Positions 19,616-27,341 of a DNA stretch of 40,101 nt are shown piece by piece; positions within the stretch are counted from its first letter, which is position 1; each line of letters begins with the position of its first letter. A program made the position numbers and the translations under genes. This DNA is from Dechloromonas sp. UBA6271. GTDB lineage: Bacteria > Pseudomonadota > Gammaproteobacteria > Burkholderiales > Rhodocyclaceae. Location: positions 1 through 40,101 of the forward strand of contig DJUX01000001.1 in assembly GCA_002440665.1 (NCBI GenBank). The letters run 5' to 3'. Below the pieces are notes generated by a model, which saw only the letters and a program-made list of their open reading frames with translations, was not told the origin of the DNA and did no database searches.

Positions 19616-20656
19616 ATGCCAAGCACCAAGCCACGTCCCCGCGTACCCAAACCCGATGTCTGTCAGCCCACTGGCACCGCCGAGCTGCCCATGCTCGACG
19701 TCTATATGCCGATGATGAAATCCGCGGCCATCGTCTCGGCCGGGCGCCTTGGCCTGTTCGAAGCACTGGCCAAGGGGCCGCTTTCCGTCCCGCAACTGGC
19801 GGAAAAAATCCAGTCAAGCATCAAAGGCACCGCCACCCTGGCCGACTTTCTGATTGCACTCGGCTACCTCGAAAAGCAGGGTGGGCTACTGGCAAATACG
19901 GAAAGCACGCAGCGCTGGTTCACCAGTCTCGGCCAGGTCGACTACACCCCCGGCCTGTTGTGGACGCATGAAGCCTGGCCGATGATGGGCGGGCTGGCCG
20001 AAGCCGTTCGCAGCGGTCATCCCGAGCGAACGCTTTGGGATGCCATGGTCGAACATTCCCACCTTGGCGAATTGTTCTCGTCCTACATGGCTGCGTTTGC
20101 CTCCGACCTCGGCCCCGACCTGCTCAAACACGTGCCCGTCGCCCCGGAGCAGCACCGCCTGCTCGATCTCGGCGGCTCGCACGGCCTGCATGCCATCCGC
20201 TTTTGCCGGCGCCATCCCCAGCTCAGCGCCGTCATCGTCGACCTGCCCAGCGCCTTGAGCGAAACCGGGACAACCATCGCCCGCGAGCAACTGTCAGACC
20301 GCATCCACCTGCGTCCCGGCGACTTGCATGAAGAAGACTGGGGCGGCGAACATGATCTGGTGTTCTATCTCTCGGTCGCGCACAACCACACCGCAGAAGA
20401 GAACCGCCACATCATCCAGCGCATCGGCGACACCCTCAGCTCCGGTGGCATGCTCGTCATTCACGAATATCTGGCCGAAACGCCGCTCGATGCACTCGAC
20501 GCCGCATTTCGCCTGACCCTGCTGTTGGAGACCGGCACCCAGACCTATCGCTATGACGAATTTTGCAATTGGCTTAGTGCGGCCGGATTTGTGTCGGTCG
20601 TGCGCATCGATCTTGATCCGCGCGAAAAGGGCTCATTGATATTGGCAAGGCGCTAG
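19616..20656 (+). CDS. SAM-dependent methyltransferase, O-methyltransferase family 2 type
   Basis: This 346-residue protein starts MPSTKPRPRVPKPDVCQPTG. The N-terminal half (about 25-110) is a winged-helix dimerisation domain of the plant-type O-methyltransferase family (SAGRLGLFEALAKGPLSVPQ and LIALGYLEKQGGLLA). The C-terminal Rossmann domain has SAM motif I HRLLDLGGSHGLHAIRF (about 182-198), an acidic residue after VIVDLPSAL, and SSGGMLVIHEYL. The substrate is unknown; small hydroxylated aromatics, isoprenoids or tetrapyrrole-like compounds are precedents. It stands alone, 149 bases after gpmI and 163 bases before the nos-like operon. No strong ribosome-binding site. Confidence 0.85.
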   Translation: MPSTKPRPRVPKPDVCQPTGTAELPMLDVYMPMMKSAAIVSAGRLGLFEALAKGPLSVPQLAEKIQSSIKGTATLADFLIALGYLEKQGGLLANTESTQRWFTSLGQVDYTPGLLWTHEAWPMMGGLAEAVRSGHPERTLWDAMVEHSHLGELFSSYMAAFASDLGPDLLKHVPVAPEQHRLLDLGGSHGLHAIRFCRRHPQLSAVIVDLPSALSETGTTIAREQLSDRIHLRPGDLHEEDWGGEHDLVFYLSVAHNHTAEENRHIIQRIGDTLSSGGMLVIHEYLAETPLDALDAAFRLTLLLETGTQTYRYDEFCNWLSAAGFVSVVRIDLDPREKGSLILARR

Positions 20657-20769
20657 CTTCAGGTCAGTCGGGGAGCTGCCTTGAATTAAATCGCTGCATC
20701 AACCGCCAAAGTTGAAAGCCCGCGCCGCCCTGTTTCCTCACCCTATCGCCCCGCCCGCATTCCCGTTTT

Positions 20770-20783
20770 TTGATCGAAATTCA
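20770..20783 (+). promoter_or_regulatory. candidate FNR/DNR-type site upstream of nosF-like operon
   Basis: TTGATCGAAATTCA matches 8 of the 10 defined positions of the FNR consensus TTGAT-N4-ATCAA. Its centre (20776.5) is 41.5 bases before the start site predicted from the -10 box at 20806-20811, the exact class II activator position. Confidence 0.5.
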
Positions 20784-20785
20784 AT

Positions 20786-20797
20786 GTCGACCGCAAC
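20786..20797 (-). repeat. dispersed motif copy 3 (intergenic, nosF-like promoter)
   Basis: On the minus strand GTTGCGGTCGAC, followed after ATTGAATTTCGAT by CAAAAAACGGG. It lies between the FNR-like site and the -10 box. Confidence 0.55.
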
Positions 20798-20805
20798 CGC
20801 CCTTC

Positions 20806-20811
20806 TATAAT
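20806..20811 (+). promoter_or_regulatory. -10 box of nosF-like operon
   Basis: A consensus TATAAT lies only 9 bases before the ATG, implying a nearly leaderless transcript. The -35 region (AATGTC at 17 bp) is poor, which fits an activator-dependent promoter. Confidence 0.5.
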
Positions 20812-20819
20812 CGCTCCCC

Positions 20820-21677
20820 ATGATCCAGTTCAACAACGTTGCCAAGACCTTCCGGCGCGCCCGCGTGCTTGACGGCATCAGCCTCGATATCGGACTCGGC
20901 GAGCGGGTCGCGCTGATCGGCTCGAATGGCGCCGGCAAGACGACCCTGATCCGCTGCCTGCTCGGGGAATACACCTATGATGGCGAGGTCGCGATCAACG
21001 GCCTCGATCCGCGCGGCAACCGTACCGCCGTGCTCGGCAACATCGGCTTTGTGCCGCAGCTGCCGCCGCCGCTCAAGATGCCGGTCGGCCAGCTGATCGA
21101 TTTTTCGGCCGCGCTGTGCGGCACCGACCCGCATCGCATTCACGACATCGCCAAACGCCTCGGGCTCGACGTCGAAGGCATTCTTTCCCGCCAGTTCGTC
21201 CGTCTTTCCGGCGGCATGAAGCAGAAGCTGCTGATCGCCATCGCCCTCGGCCGCGAAGCCAGGGTGCTGGTGATGGACGAGCCGGCTGCCAACCTCGACC
21301 CGGAAGCGCGCAAGATTTTCTTCGACCTGCTGGCCGAACGCCAGAACGAAGCGACGATGATCATTTCCAGCCACCGCCTCGACGAGGTGTCGTCGCTGGT
21401 CAACCGCGTCATCGAAATGGACATGGGCAAGGTCGTGCTCGACGACAAGGTTGCCGACGATGTTTCGCTGTCCGGCACGCTGGCCTGCCGCATCGTAATC
21501 AAGCGTTTCGAGCCGGCCTTCGCCAAGGCCATCGCCGCCTGGCGATTCGCGGCCAGCGACGACAATCTGGTGTGGAGCGGCCACATCGCCGGCCCCGACC
21601 GCCTGCGCTTCCTCGGCATGATTTCCCGCTACACCGCGCTGGTCAGCGATCTGTCGCTGGTCGAAGCGGTCAACTGA
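20820..21677 (+). CDS. nosF: ABC transporter ATPase, NosF type
   Basis: This 285-residue ATPase starts MIQFNNVAKTFRRARVLDGI. Motifs are the Walker A LIGSNGAGKTTL (residues 32-43), Q-loop GFVPQ, ABC signature VRLSGGMKQK, Walker B VLVMDEPAANLD and switch histidine IISSHRLDEV. The C-terminal extension resembles NosF. In denitrifiers NosF with NosY and NosD helps assemble the copper-sulfide centre of N2O reductase. The next two genes encode NosL and NosY, so the symbol is well supported by context. No nosD or nosZ is in the window. There is practically no leader between promoter and ATG. Confidence 0.88.
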   Translation: MIQFNNVAKTFRRARVLDGISLDIGLGERVALIGSNGAGKTTLIRCLLGEYTYDGEVAINGLDPRGNRTAVLGNIGFVPQLPPPLKMPVGQLIDFSAALCGTDPHRIHDIAKRLGLDVEGILSRQFVRLSGGMKQKLLIAIALGREARVLVMDEPAANLDPEARKIFFDLLAERQNEATMIISSHRLDEVSSLVNRVIEMDMGKVVLDDKVADDVSLSGTLACRIVIKRFEPAFAKAIAAWRFAASDDNLVWSGHIAGPDRLRFLGMISRYTALVSDLSLVEAVN

Positions 21678-21679
21678 GC

Positions 21680-22156
21680 ATGTGCGACACGACGCGCCGC
21701 CACTTCCTCGGCCACCTCGCTGTCGGCGGTCTGGCGCTGACGCCGCTGGCGGCAATGCTCTCGGCCTGCGGCAAGAGCGGCTGGCCGGAGGGCATGGCCG
21801 AGATCAAGTGGGACCGCGATACCTGTACGCGTTGCCGGATGGCCATTTCCGACCGGCGCTTCGCCGCCCAGGTGCGCGGCGGACCGAAGGACCAGGTATT
21901 CAAGTTTGACGACATCGGCTGCGCGGTTTTCTGGCTCAAGGAACAGGCCTGGGGGGACGATCCCGCCATCCGCATGTGGGTTGCCGACGCGGCCAGCAAG
22001 CCGGACCAGCTGACCTGGCTGGACCCGCGCCAGGCCCGTTTCGTCGGCGGCAAAAGCTCGCCGATGGGCTACAACTTCGCCGCCTATGCGCAGCCGCAAG
22101 CCGGCAGCCTGGCCTTTGCCGAAATGCGCGAACTGCTGCTGCAAAAGGGTAAGTGA
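21680..22156 (+). CDS. nosL: NosL-like copper chaperone lipoprotein
   Basis: This 158-residue protein starts two bases after the nosF stop. The N-terminus MCDTTRRHFLGHLAVGG has a twin-arginine RRHFL motif and ends in the lipobox LSAC with the lipidated Cys30, so it looks like a Tat-exported lipoprotein, perhaps folded or metal-loaded before export. The NosL domain shows the metal-binding CTRCRMAISDRRFAAQV (methionine and two cysteines), KFDDIGCAVFWL and SPMGYNFAAYA. NosL delivers Cu(I) to N2O reductase. Its stop overlaps the nosY start by one base. A copper-delivery role for another enzyme is possible since nosZ is not adjacent. Confidence 0.9.
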   Translation: MCDTTRRHFLGHLAVGGLALTPLAAMLSACGKSGWPEGMAEIKWDRDTCTRCRMAISDRRFAAQVRGGPKDQVFKFDDIGCAVFWLKEQAWGDDPAIRMWVADAASKPDQLTWLDPRQARFVGGKSSPMGYNFAAYAQPQAGSLAFAEMRELLLQKGK

Positions 22157-22983
22157 TGAAACAACTATGGCTGACCGCCAAACTGGATATCGTCGAATCG
22201 CTGCGCGCCCGCTGGTTCCAGATCTACACGCTGGTCTTCGGCGGCATCGTCGCCCTGCTCTTCATGTTCGGCCTCACCGAATCGCGGGTGCTCGGCTTCA
22301 TCGGCCTCTCGCGCCTGCTGGTCACCTACATCCAGCTGACCATGGCCATCCTGCCGATTTTCGTGCTGATCACCACCGTCCGTTCGGTGGCCGGCGACCG
22401 CGAAGCCGGCGTCTTCGAATACCTGCTGTCGCTGCCAGTGTCGCTCTCGGCTTGGTTCTGGGGCAAGATCGTCGGCCGCTACATCGTTGTCTTCGCACCG
22501 GTCTTCCTCGCCATGCTCGGCGCCGTCGGCTGGGCCAGCTTCAAGGACATCGAAGTGCCGTGGGGCATGTTCGGCTACTACACTGCACTGCTCGCCGTCA
22601 TGGCCATGTGCTTCCTCGGCATCGGCATGCTGATCTCGGCCGTCGCCCGCAGCACCGATATCGCGCAGGGCGCGGCTTTCATGGTCTGGCTGACGCTGCT
22701 GCTCTTCCTTGACCTGATCCTGCTCGGCGTCATGATTCAGGGCAAGGTGGCGCCCGAAGTTGCCGTCGGCCTGGCGCTGGCCAACCCGCTGCAGGTCTTC
22801 CGCACCGCCGCGCTGGCGCTCTTCGACCCGCAGCTGATCGTTCTCGGCCCCTCGGCCTACGTGATTCTCGACACCTTCGGGCTGGTCGGCTACAAGGTGT
22901 TCGCGCTGGCCTACCCGGCCGCGCTCGGCTTGCTCAGTGCTACCATCGGCTACTTCATATTCCGCCGTGGCGACCTGCCTTGA
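22156..22983 (+). CDS. nosY: ABC transporter permease, NosY type
   Basis: This 275-residue integral membrane protein begins at the ATG at 22156 (MKQLWLTAKLDIVESLRARW) overlapping the nosL stop. About six membrane segments are visible: around 22-42, 55-75, 105-125, 140-160, 173-195 and 245-268. The cytoplasmic SVAGDREAGVFEYLLSLPVS block is typical of ABC-2 type NosY permeases. With NosF it forms the transporter thought to support periplasmic copper-site assembly. A GTG three bases upstream is an alternative start. The gene ends inside the TTGA overlap with the next gene. Confidence 0.9.
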   Translation: MKQLWLTAKLDIVESLRARWFQIYTLVFGGIVALLFMFGLTESRVLGFIGLSRLLVTYIQLTMAILPIFVLITTVRSVAGDREAGVFEYLLSLPVSLSAWFWGKIVGRYIVVFAPVFLAMLGAVGWASFKDIEVPWGMFGYYTALLAVMAMCFLGIGMLISAVARSTDIAQGAAFMVWLTLLLFLDLILLGVMIQGKVAPEVAVGLALANPLQVFRTAALALFDPQLIVLGPSAYVILDTFGLVGYKVFALAYPAALGLLSATIGYFIFRRGDLP

Positions 22984-23474
22984 GACACCTTTTCGCCTCC
23001 CTGGTTTTTGCCCTTTTTTGCACGTTGACCGCAGCAGACGAAATGCCGTCGTCGGCACCGTTGTTCGCCGCCACGCTGAGCGATCTCGATGACAAACCGG
23101 TGGCGTTGGCACGCTACAAGGGCAAGCCGCTGGTCGTCAATTTCTGGGCTCGCTGGTGCGGCCCCTGCCGCGCCGAGATCCCCGAACTGATCAAGTTCCG
23201 CGCCGCCCACAAGGGCAAGATCGAGGTACTCGGCATCGGCATCGAGGACAAGGCCGACGCAGCCAAGGAGTTCGCCAAGGCCTACGAGATGGACTACCCG
23301 GTCTTCGTCGCCAAGGAACAGGGCATCCCGCTGATGAAGGCGCTGGCCAATACCAAGGGCGGCCTGCCCTTCACGGTGTTCATCGACCGCAACGGCCAGG
23401 TGGTCCAGATAAAGCTCGGGCTGATCAAGAAATCCGATCTTGATGCAGCAGCCGAAAAGCTGCTGAAAAACTGA
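22980..23474 (+). CDS. TlpA-like periplasmic thioredoxin
   Basis: This 164-residue protein starts at a TTG at 22980 overlapping the nosY stop by four bases. It opens MRHLFASLVFALFCTLTAAD, a signal peptide probably cleaved near TAA-D. The redox motif WCGPC (Cys60, Cys63) sits in FWARWCGPCRAEIPEL and the cis-proline loop is GGLPFTVFID. This is the TlpA/ResA type of thioredoxin, which keeps periplasmic cysteines or copper ligands reduced. As last gene of a nosFLY operon it probably reduces copper sites or apo-enzyme cysteines, which is inference. Total length fits a one-domain exported protein. Confidence 0.88.
   Translation: MRHLFASLVFALFCTLTAADEMPSSAPLFAATLSDLDDKPVALARYKGKPLVVNFWARWCGPCRAEIPELIKFRAAHKGKIEVLGIGIEDKADAAKEFAKAYEMDYPVFVAKEQGIPLMKALANTKGGLPFTVFIDRNGQVVQIKLGLIKKSDLDAAAEKLLKN
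23023..23034 (-). repeat. dispersed motif copy, RAC variant (inside tlpA-like gene)
   Basis: On the minus strand CTGCGGTCAACGTGCAAAAAAGGGC. It encodes LTAA in the signal peptide with two GCA codons. Confidence 0.4.
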
Positions 23475-23572
23475 AGCGACTTTTTTCCGGCATTCGAGAC
23501 TTGCCGTGATCGCCCATCTATGGGTCTTTCACCAAGGGTGTCGCATATTTTCCGCTTGGTCGAACATTTGCA

Positions 23573-24154
23573 CTACCTGTAACGCAATTCAACTCGCTGT
23601 TCCTCGCCCCTGCAATCAGGGGTGGCGCAGATACGCTTCGGGCCTTTCTGGCTGATCAGTATCTTTCGAATTCTGGTCTTGGCTATGCCGAGATCGTGAA
23701 GGGCTTCTGCCACGATACCAAGCCGTTTGTCCATGATGGCCAGGGTGTAAGTGCGACTTCCGAGGCTATCCGAGAACGCCATCAGGGTGACCAGGCGTTT
23801 TGGATTCTGTTTCAAGTATTGTGCCGCTTGCTTCAGCTTCTCTCGATTTTCTTCGCTAAGCCCTGCGTTACCTGAGGCAAAGTAGATGGTCTGCTCAGAT
23901 GCCTGATCGGCCGATTCGGGAGTCGCCTGGGCCGGCGATCTTGACGCAGTTTGCGGCGGTTTCTTATCTTCGGACTGAATCTGGTTGCCAGTCACCGTCA
24001 AAGAGGCCGTGTCGGCTGTTGGTGAGTTTTTTGAAATATCGCCAGGAACACTTGAACAGGCCGCTAACAGCAAGGTGGCGACAAGGCACAGTCCTCGTGG
24101 GACTACCCCTTGTCCAACATCGTCCCGGCTCCAGAGGCAAACGTTGCCCCTCAT
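23573..24154 (-). CDS. OmpA-like lipoprotein
   Basis: This 193-residue protein starts MRGNVCLWSRDDVGQG, overlapping the rhodanese stop by ATGA. The signal segment LCLVATLLLAAC gives a lipidated cysteine at residue 33, after an unusually long N-region; a later non-ATG start is possible. A low-complexity linker (residues 38-85, rich in S, T, P and Q) follows. The C-terminal domain (about 88-193) resembles OmpA peptidoglycan-binding domains: IYFASGNAGLSEENREKL, TLMAFSDSLGSRTYTLAIMD and KRLGIVAEAL. The usual histidine in the GHTD-like motif is replaced (AFSD). The C-terminal CATPDCRGEEQRVEL has two cysteines. It probably anchors the outer membrane to peptidoglycan. Confidence 0.75.
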   Translation of the reverse strand: MRGNVCLWSRDDVGQGVVPRGLCLVATLLLAACSSVPGDISKNSPTADTASLTVTGNQIQSEDKKPPQTASRSPAQATPESADQASEQTIYFASGNAGLSEENREKLKQAAQYLKQNPKRLVTLMAFSDSLGSRTYTLAIMDKRLGIVAEALHDLGIAKTRIRKILISQKGPKRICATPDCRGEEQRVELRYR

Positions 24155-24537
24155 TCAAACGACATTTCACGAGGCTTGGCCACGGCACGCTTGTCAGCCA
24201 GCCAGGCATCAAACCCACCCGCCAGCGAAATCACGTTTTTGAACCCCATGGACTGCATGGCCACGACGGAAAGTGCCGCACGCCCACTGGTCTTGCAATA
24301 AACGATGATGGGGCGAGTCAGGTTCTGCAGCATCGGTTCATTGGAAATCCTGAACTCAAGCATCCCCCGCGGGATGTTAACGGAGCCGGGAATGTGCCCT
24401 TGCCTGTACTCATCATGTTCCCGGACGTCGATCAGCAACGTTTCCGCAACGGACATCCTGTCGTGAATCTCGGCCGGGGTACATTCCTTGACGGATTTCC
24501 TGGCTTCCAGAACCAGTTCGTGTGCAGGCTTGAACAT
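24151..24537 (-). CDS. single-domain rhodanese-like sulfurtransferase
   Basis: This 128-residue cytoplasmic protein starts MFKPAHELVLEARKSVKECT at 24537 with GGAG seven bases upstream; the frame is open further but without a better start. The domain has LLIDVREHDEYRQGHIPGSV, IPRGMLEF, and the active-site loop VYCKTSGRAA with catalytic Cys81, ending GFKNVISLAGGFDAW. It should carry persulfide sulfur. It is divergent from a TSUP sulfur-compound exporter gene that is now truncated, suggesting a former sulfur-handling pair. The OmpA-like gene overlaps its stop. Confidence 0.9.
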   Translation of the reverse strand: MFKPAHELVLEARKSVKECTPAEIHDRMSVAETLLIDVREHDEYRQGHIPGSVNIPRGMLEFRISNEPMLQNLTRPIIVYCKTSGRAALSVVAMQSMGFKNVISLAGGFDAWLADKRAVAKPREMSFE

Positions 24538-24748
24538 CAAATTCTCCAAAGGGATTAGAGCAGCAGTGGCGTTGACTGCGGCGGAAAAAACATAAGAGTA
24601 TTCTAATTCAGCATTCCTGAATATTGCCAACGCCGAGGTACGCCGCTTGGGAAAGCCTGAGCATTTGGCGAATTGCGTTTTTTGGCCTTGGGTGCCAAAC
24701 CATGACTCTTGTGTGGGATATACGCACCGGGCTGAAAAGGAGAATCAG

Positions 24749-25045
24749 ATGCCGTCCTGGATCATCTTCGTGTCTATCGGAATCGCCGGTGGCCTGACAG
24801 CAGGTATCTTCGGCATCGGTGGCGGCATCATCATCGTCCCGGCGCTGGTGTATTGGGCCGGCTTTTCGCAACACATGGCAACGGGAACGACACTGGCGGT
24901 ATTCGATAAACCCATTGTCTTGATATGGCCGAGCCGTGCGAATCGGGTTAAGCCCTGCCCTCACCAGAACACAAGGTCTGGGCAGGATCGAGCCATCAGT
25001 ATCATGGCATACGCTCGACAACCGATCGGACGCCTCTGTCAGTAG
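24749..25045 (+). pseudogene. truncated TSUP (TauE/SafE) family permease
   Basis: The ATG at 24749 has a strong AAGGAG and begins MPSWIIFVSIGIAGGLTAGI, followed by FGIGGGIIIVPALVYWAGFS and HMATGTTLAV, the typical first third of a TSUP exporter. After about 24900 the frame reads FDKPIVLIWPSRANRVKPC and stops at 25045, with no family resemblance and no further membrane segments. A full TSUP protein has about 240-270 residues and eight membrane segments. The rest appears deleted or replaced. Substrates of this family include sulfite, sulfoacetate and taurine. Divergent rhodanese supports a sulfur role. Confidence 0.8.
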
Positions 25046-25488
25046 TTGTCGTTGAACTGCTCGGCGCAGTTCGTTCGGTACGAGTCTCAGATTTCTCGAT
25101 AGCAGAGATTTCAGCATAGGCCGCACCACCTAACTGGCTGCCGATGCTTCCGACAATCAGCATGGTTTGGATCATGGTTTTGCGAAAGCGTCTCAGACGA
25201 GACCAGAGACCGGTGCGCCGGCGACACAGGCCAAAATGCACTCGCGAGACCTGAAGAAAATTAGCAAGGGTAGTTTGTTGCCGGCGGCTGAGGTTTGACA
25301 TGACGACTTCTTCCGCAAATTTTTTGAGGCCTCATGTTTGCGGAGAACAGGATTTTTGGCAGCAGGCTTTATGCAACGATTTGTATCGCTTTGTGAGCGG
25401 GCTGCCTTAACAGATAAATCCTTGGCATTCGGCCAGCGAACGACCGAATGGAATAACATAAACGATCTCTGATACTGGCTTTCGCGTC
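24902..25488. other. gene-poor stretch downstream of the truncated permease
   Basis: I recognise no confident gene in this 587-base stretch. GC is lower than in neighbours. A 99-codon minus-strand ORF (25301-25002) is listed separately. The DNA may be the joined flank left by the deletion or insertion that truncated the TSUP gene. No transposase motif or clear inverted terminal repeats were seen. Confidence 0.5.
25002..25301 (-). CDS. doubtful hypothetical ORF
   Basis: This ORF reads MSNLSRRQQTTLANFLQVSR, then a very basic stretch (RRRTGLWSRLRRFRKT), then a hydrophobic part (MIQTMLIVGSIGSQLGG) ending in AYA, then a Thr/Ser-rich tail. An internal ATG would leave a signal-peptide-like start. 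No good ribosome-binding site and no family recognised. It overlaps the end of the TSUP remnant on the other strand. It may be noise or the remnant of a secreted protein gene. Confidence 0.2.
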   Translation of the reverse strand: MSNLSRRQQTTLANFLQVSRVHFGLCRRRTGLWSRLRRFRKTMIQTMLIVGSIGSQLGGAAYAEISAIEKSETRTERTAPSSSTTTTDRGVRSVVERMP

Positions 25489-27216
25489 ATGCCTGCCTTC
25501 GGTTGTCCTCATCTCCGCCTGCTTCCCGCATGGATCGTCCGCTATCCCCGTCGCCTGCTGGCCGACGACCTGACAGCCGGGCTCATCGTCGCCGTACTTG
25601 CCTTGCCGCAAAGCCTCGCCTATGCCTTGCTGGCAGGGCTGCCGCCACAGGCGGGCCTGTACGTCAGCATCCTGCCGGTCATCGCCTACGCCTGGGTCGG
25701 CAGTTCGATGGTGCAGGCAGTAGGGCCGGTGGCCATTACCGCAATCATGACCTTCAGCGTACTTCAGCCGCTGGCAACGCCCGGCTCCGCCCAATATGCA
25801 GCGCTGGCGGCGTGCCTGGCCCTGATGTCGGGCGTGCTGTTGTGCGCCGGCAGTCTGCTGCGCCTCGGCTTCCTGTCGCAATTGCTCAGCCGCCCGGTCA
25901 TACAGGGTTTCGTTTCCGGATCGGCGATGCTGATTGTCGTCAGTCAGTGCCGTCATCTGCTCGGGCTGGAAGCAAGCAGCGGCGATTTATCGGCGATTAA
26001 AACTGCGCTTGCTGGCCAGATCTCCGGCGGACTCCATCCTGCTGCCGTCATCGGCGTCTCGTCACTGGCCGTTCTTGCGTTTGCCCGCAGCGCTCTGGCG
26101 AATTTGTTGGTACGCGCTGGTCTGCGGAGCACTTGGGCGGCCTTCATTGTCCGCCTGATGCCGCTGCTCGTCGTGGCTGCAGCGACGGCCGCCGTCATCC
26201 TTCTCGATCTGGAACGGAAGGGGGTTGCCGTCGTCGGCCAGATCGGCGCCGGGCTGCCAGACTTTCAGTGGTTCATTCCCGACGCTGCCCAGGTTTCCCT
26301 GCTGGCCGTGCCCGCGGCGCTGATGGCCCTGATCGGCATGGTGCAGAACATTGCGATGGCACAAGCCCTGGCGATCAAGCGGCGTGAGCGCGTCGACGCC
26401 AATGGCGAGCTGCTCGGTCTCGGCGCCGCCAATCTGGTGGCATCCGTGTATGGCGGCATGCCGGTCGGTGGCGGGGTTTCGCGTTCCGCACTCAATGTCG
26501 CCGCCGGCGCCCAATCACCGCTGGCCAGCATTGTCTCGGCGCTGGTCATGGCCGCGATCGTCGCCGGCCTGGCCCCGGCGTTTTCCCGTCTGCCGCTGGC
26601 CGTGCTGGCCGCCAGCATCATCGTTGCCGCTTTCTCGATGATCGATCTCAAGTCGCTGCGCGAGGCATGGGCCTACGATCGTGCCGATGCGCTTGCCTGG
26701 CTGGCAACGGCTGGCGGTGTCGTCTTTCTCGGACTCGAGCGCGGCATCGAGCTGGGCATTCTGTTGTCGCTCACCGCCTTGCTGGTCCGCGCCAGCACGC
26801 CGCATATCGCTCGGCTGGGGCGTATCGCCGGAACCGAGCATTTCCGCAACACCGATCGTCATGAGGTCGAAACGATCCCCGGCGTCATCTTTCTCCGGAT
26901 CGACGAAAGCCTGTTTTTTGGCAATATGAACGCAGTGGAGGCTCGGATAACGAGCGAACTTGCCGAGACGCCGACGATCCACGACATCGTGTTGGTGATG
27001 AGCGCCGTGAACCGCGTTGATACAACTGCGATGGAAATGTTATGCGATGCGAACCGGGATCTCGGCGAACGCGGCATCAGGCTGCACCTGGCCGAGGTCA
27101 AGGGACCGGTGCAGGACCGTTTGAGCCGCTCCCGGCTCTGGCCGACGCTAACCGGGCAAGTCTTTCTATCGGTCAATGACGCCTTCGCGACGCTGGCAGC
27201 CAAGCGGGAAAACTGA
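25489..27216 (+). CDS. SulP-family anion transporter with STAS domain
   Basis: This 575-residue protein starts MPAFGCPHLRLLPAWIVRYP. The SulP signature region is visible in DLTAGLIVAVLALPQSLAYA and AGLPPQAGLYVSILPVIAYA, followed by more than ten membrane segments. GMPVGGGVSRSALNVAAGA is the usual conserved motif (N-x-x-x-R-like substrate region). The cytoplasmic STAS domain starts about residue 460 (VIFLRIDESLFFGNMNAVEA) and includes VNRVDTTAMEML. SulP carriers move sulfate, bicarbonate, molybdate or dicarboxylates. The neighbourhood of rhodanese, TSUP remnant and tungstate-binding protein suggests sulfate or another oxyanion, but the substrate cannot be read from sequence. Confidence 0.92.
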   Translation: MPAFGCPHLRLLPAWIVRYPRRLLADDLTAGLIVAVLALPQSLAYALLAGLPPQAGLYVSILPVIAYAWVGSSMVQAVGPVAITAIMTFSVLQPLATPGSAQYAALAACLALMSGVLLCAGSLLRLGFLSQLLSRPVIQGFVSGSAMLIVVSQCRHLLGLEASSGDLSAIKTALAGQISGGLHPAAVIGVSSLAVLAFARSALANLLVRAGLRSTWAAFIVRLMPLLVVAAATAAVILLDLERKGVAVVGQIGAGLPDFQWFIPDAAQVSLLAVPAALMALIGMVQNIAMAQALAIKRRERVDANGELLGLGAANLVASVYGGMPVGGGVSRSALNVAAGAQSPLASIVSALVMAAIVAGLAPAFSRLPLAVLAASIIVAAFSMIDLKSLREAWAYDRADALAWLATAGGVVFLGLERGIELGILLSLTALLVRASTPHIARLGRIAGTEHFRNTDRHEVETIPGVIFLRIDESLFFGNMNAVEARITSELAETPTIHDIVLVMSAVNRVDTTAMEMLCDANRDLGERGIRLHLAEVKGPVQDRLSRSRLWPTLTGQVFLSVNDAFATLAAKREN

Positions 27217-27310
27217 TCTGCGCTGGCTTCCGACAGCGCGATTTCAGGTCGCGCCGTCGGGACACAGAAGGAAGGCATCAGCCGAATGACAAAGTCCCCG
27301 AAGGCCGCCG

Positions 27311-27337
27311 GGTGGGTCAAGCTTGAATCGACCCACC
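27311..27337. terminator. hairpin between SulP and tupA, possible terminator
   Basis: GGTGGGTC and GACCCACC form an 8-bp stem with an 11-base loop, four bases beyond the tupA stop. Neither strand has a clear T-run, so it may be a weak terminator or an mRNA 3'-stabilising hairpin. Confidence 0.35.
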
Positions 27338-27341
27338 TGCA

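Noticed and set aside
23531..23560. ACCAAG/CTTGGT inverted repeat after the tlpA-like gene as terminator
   Set aside because: Only 6 bp of stem with an 18-base loop and no T-run; too weak to call.
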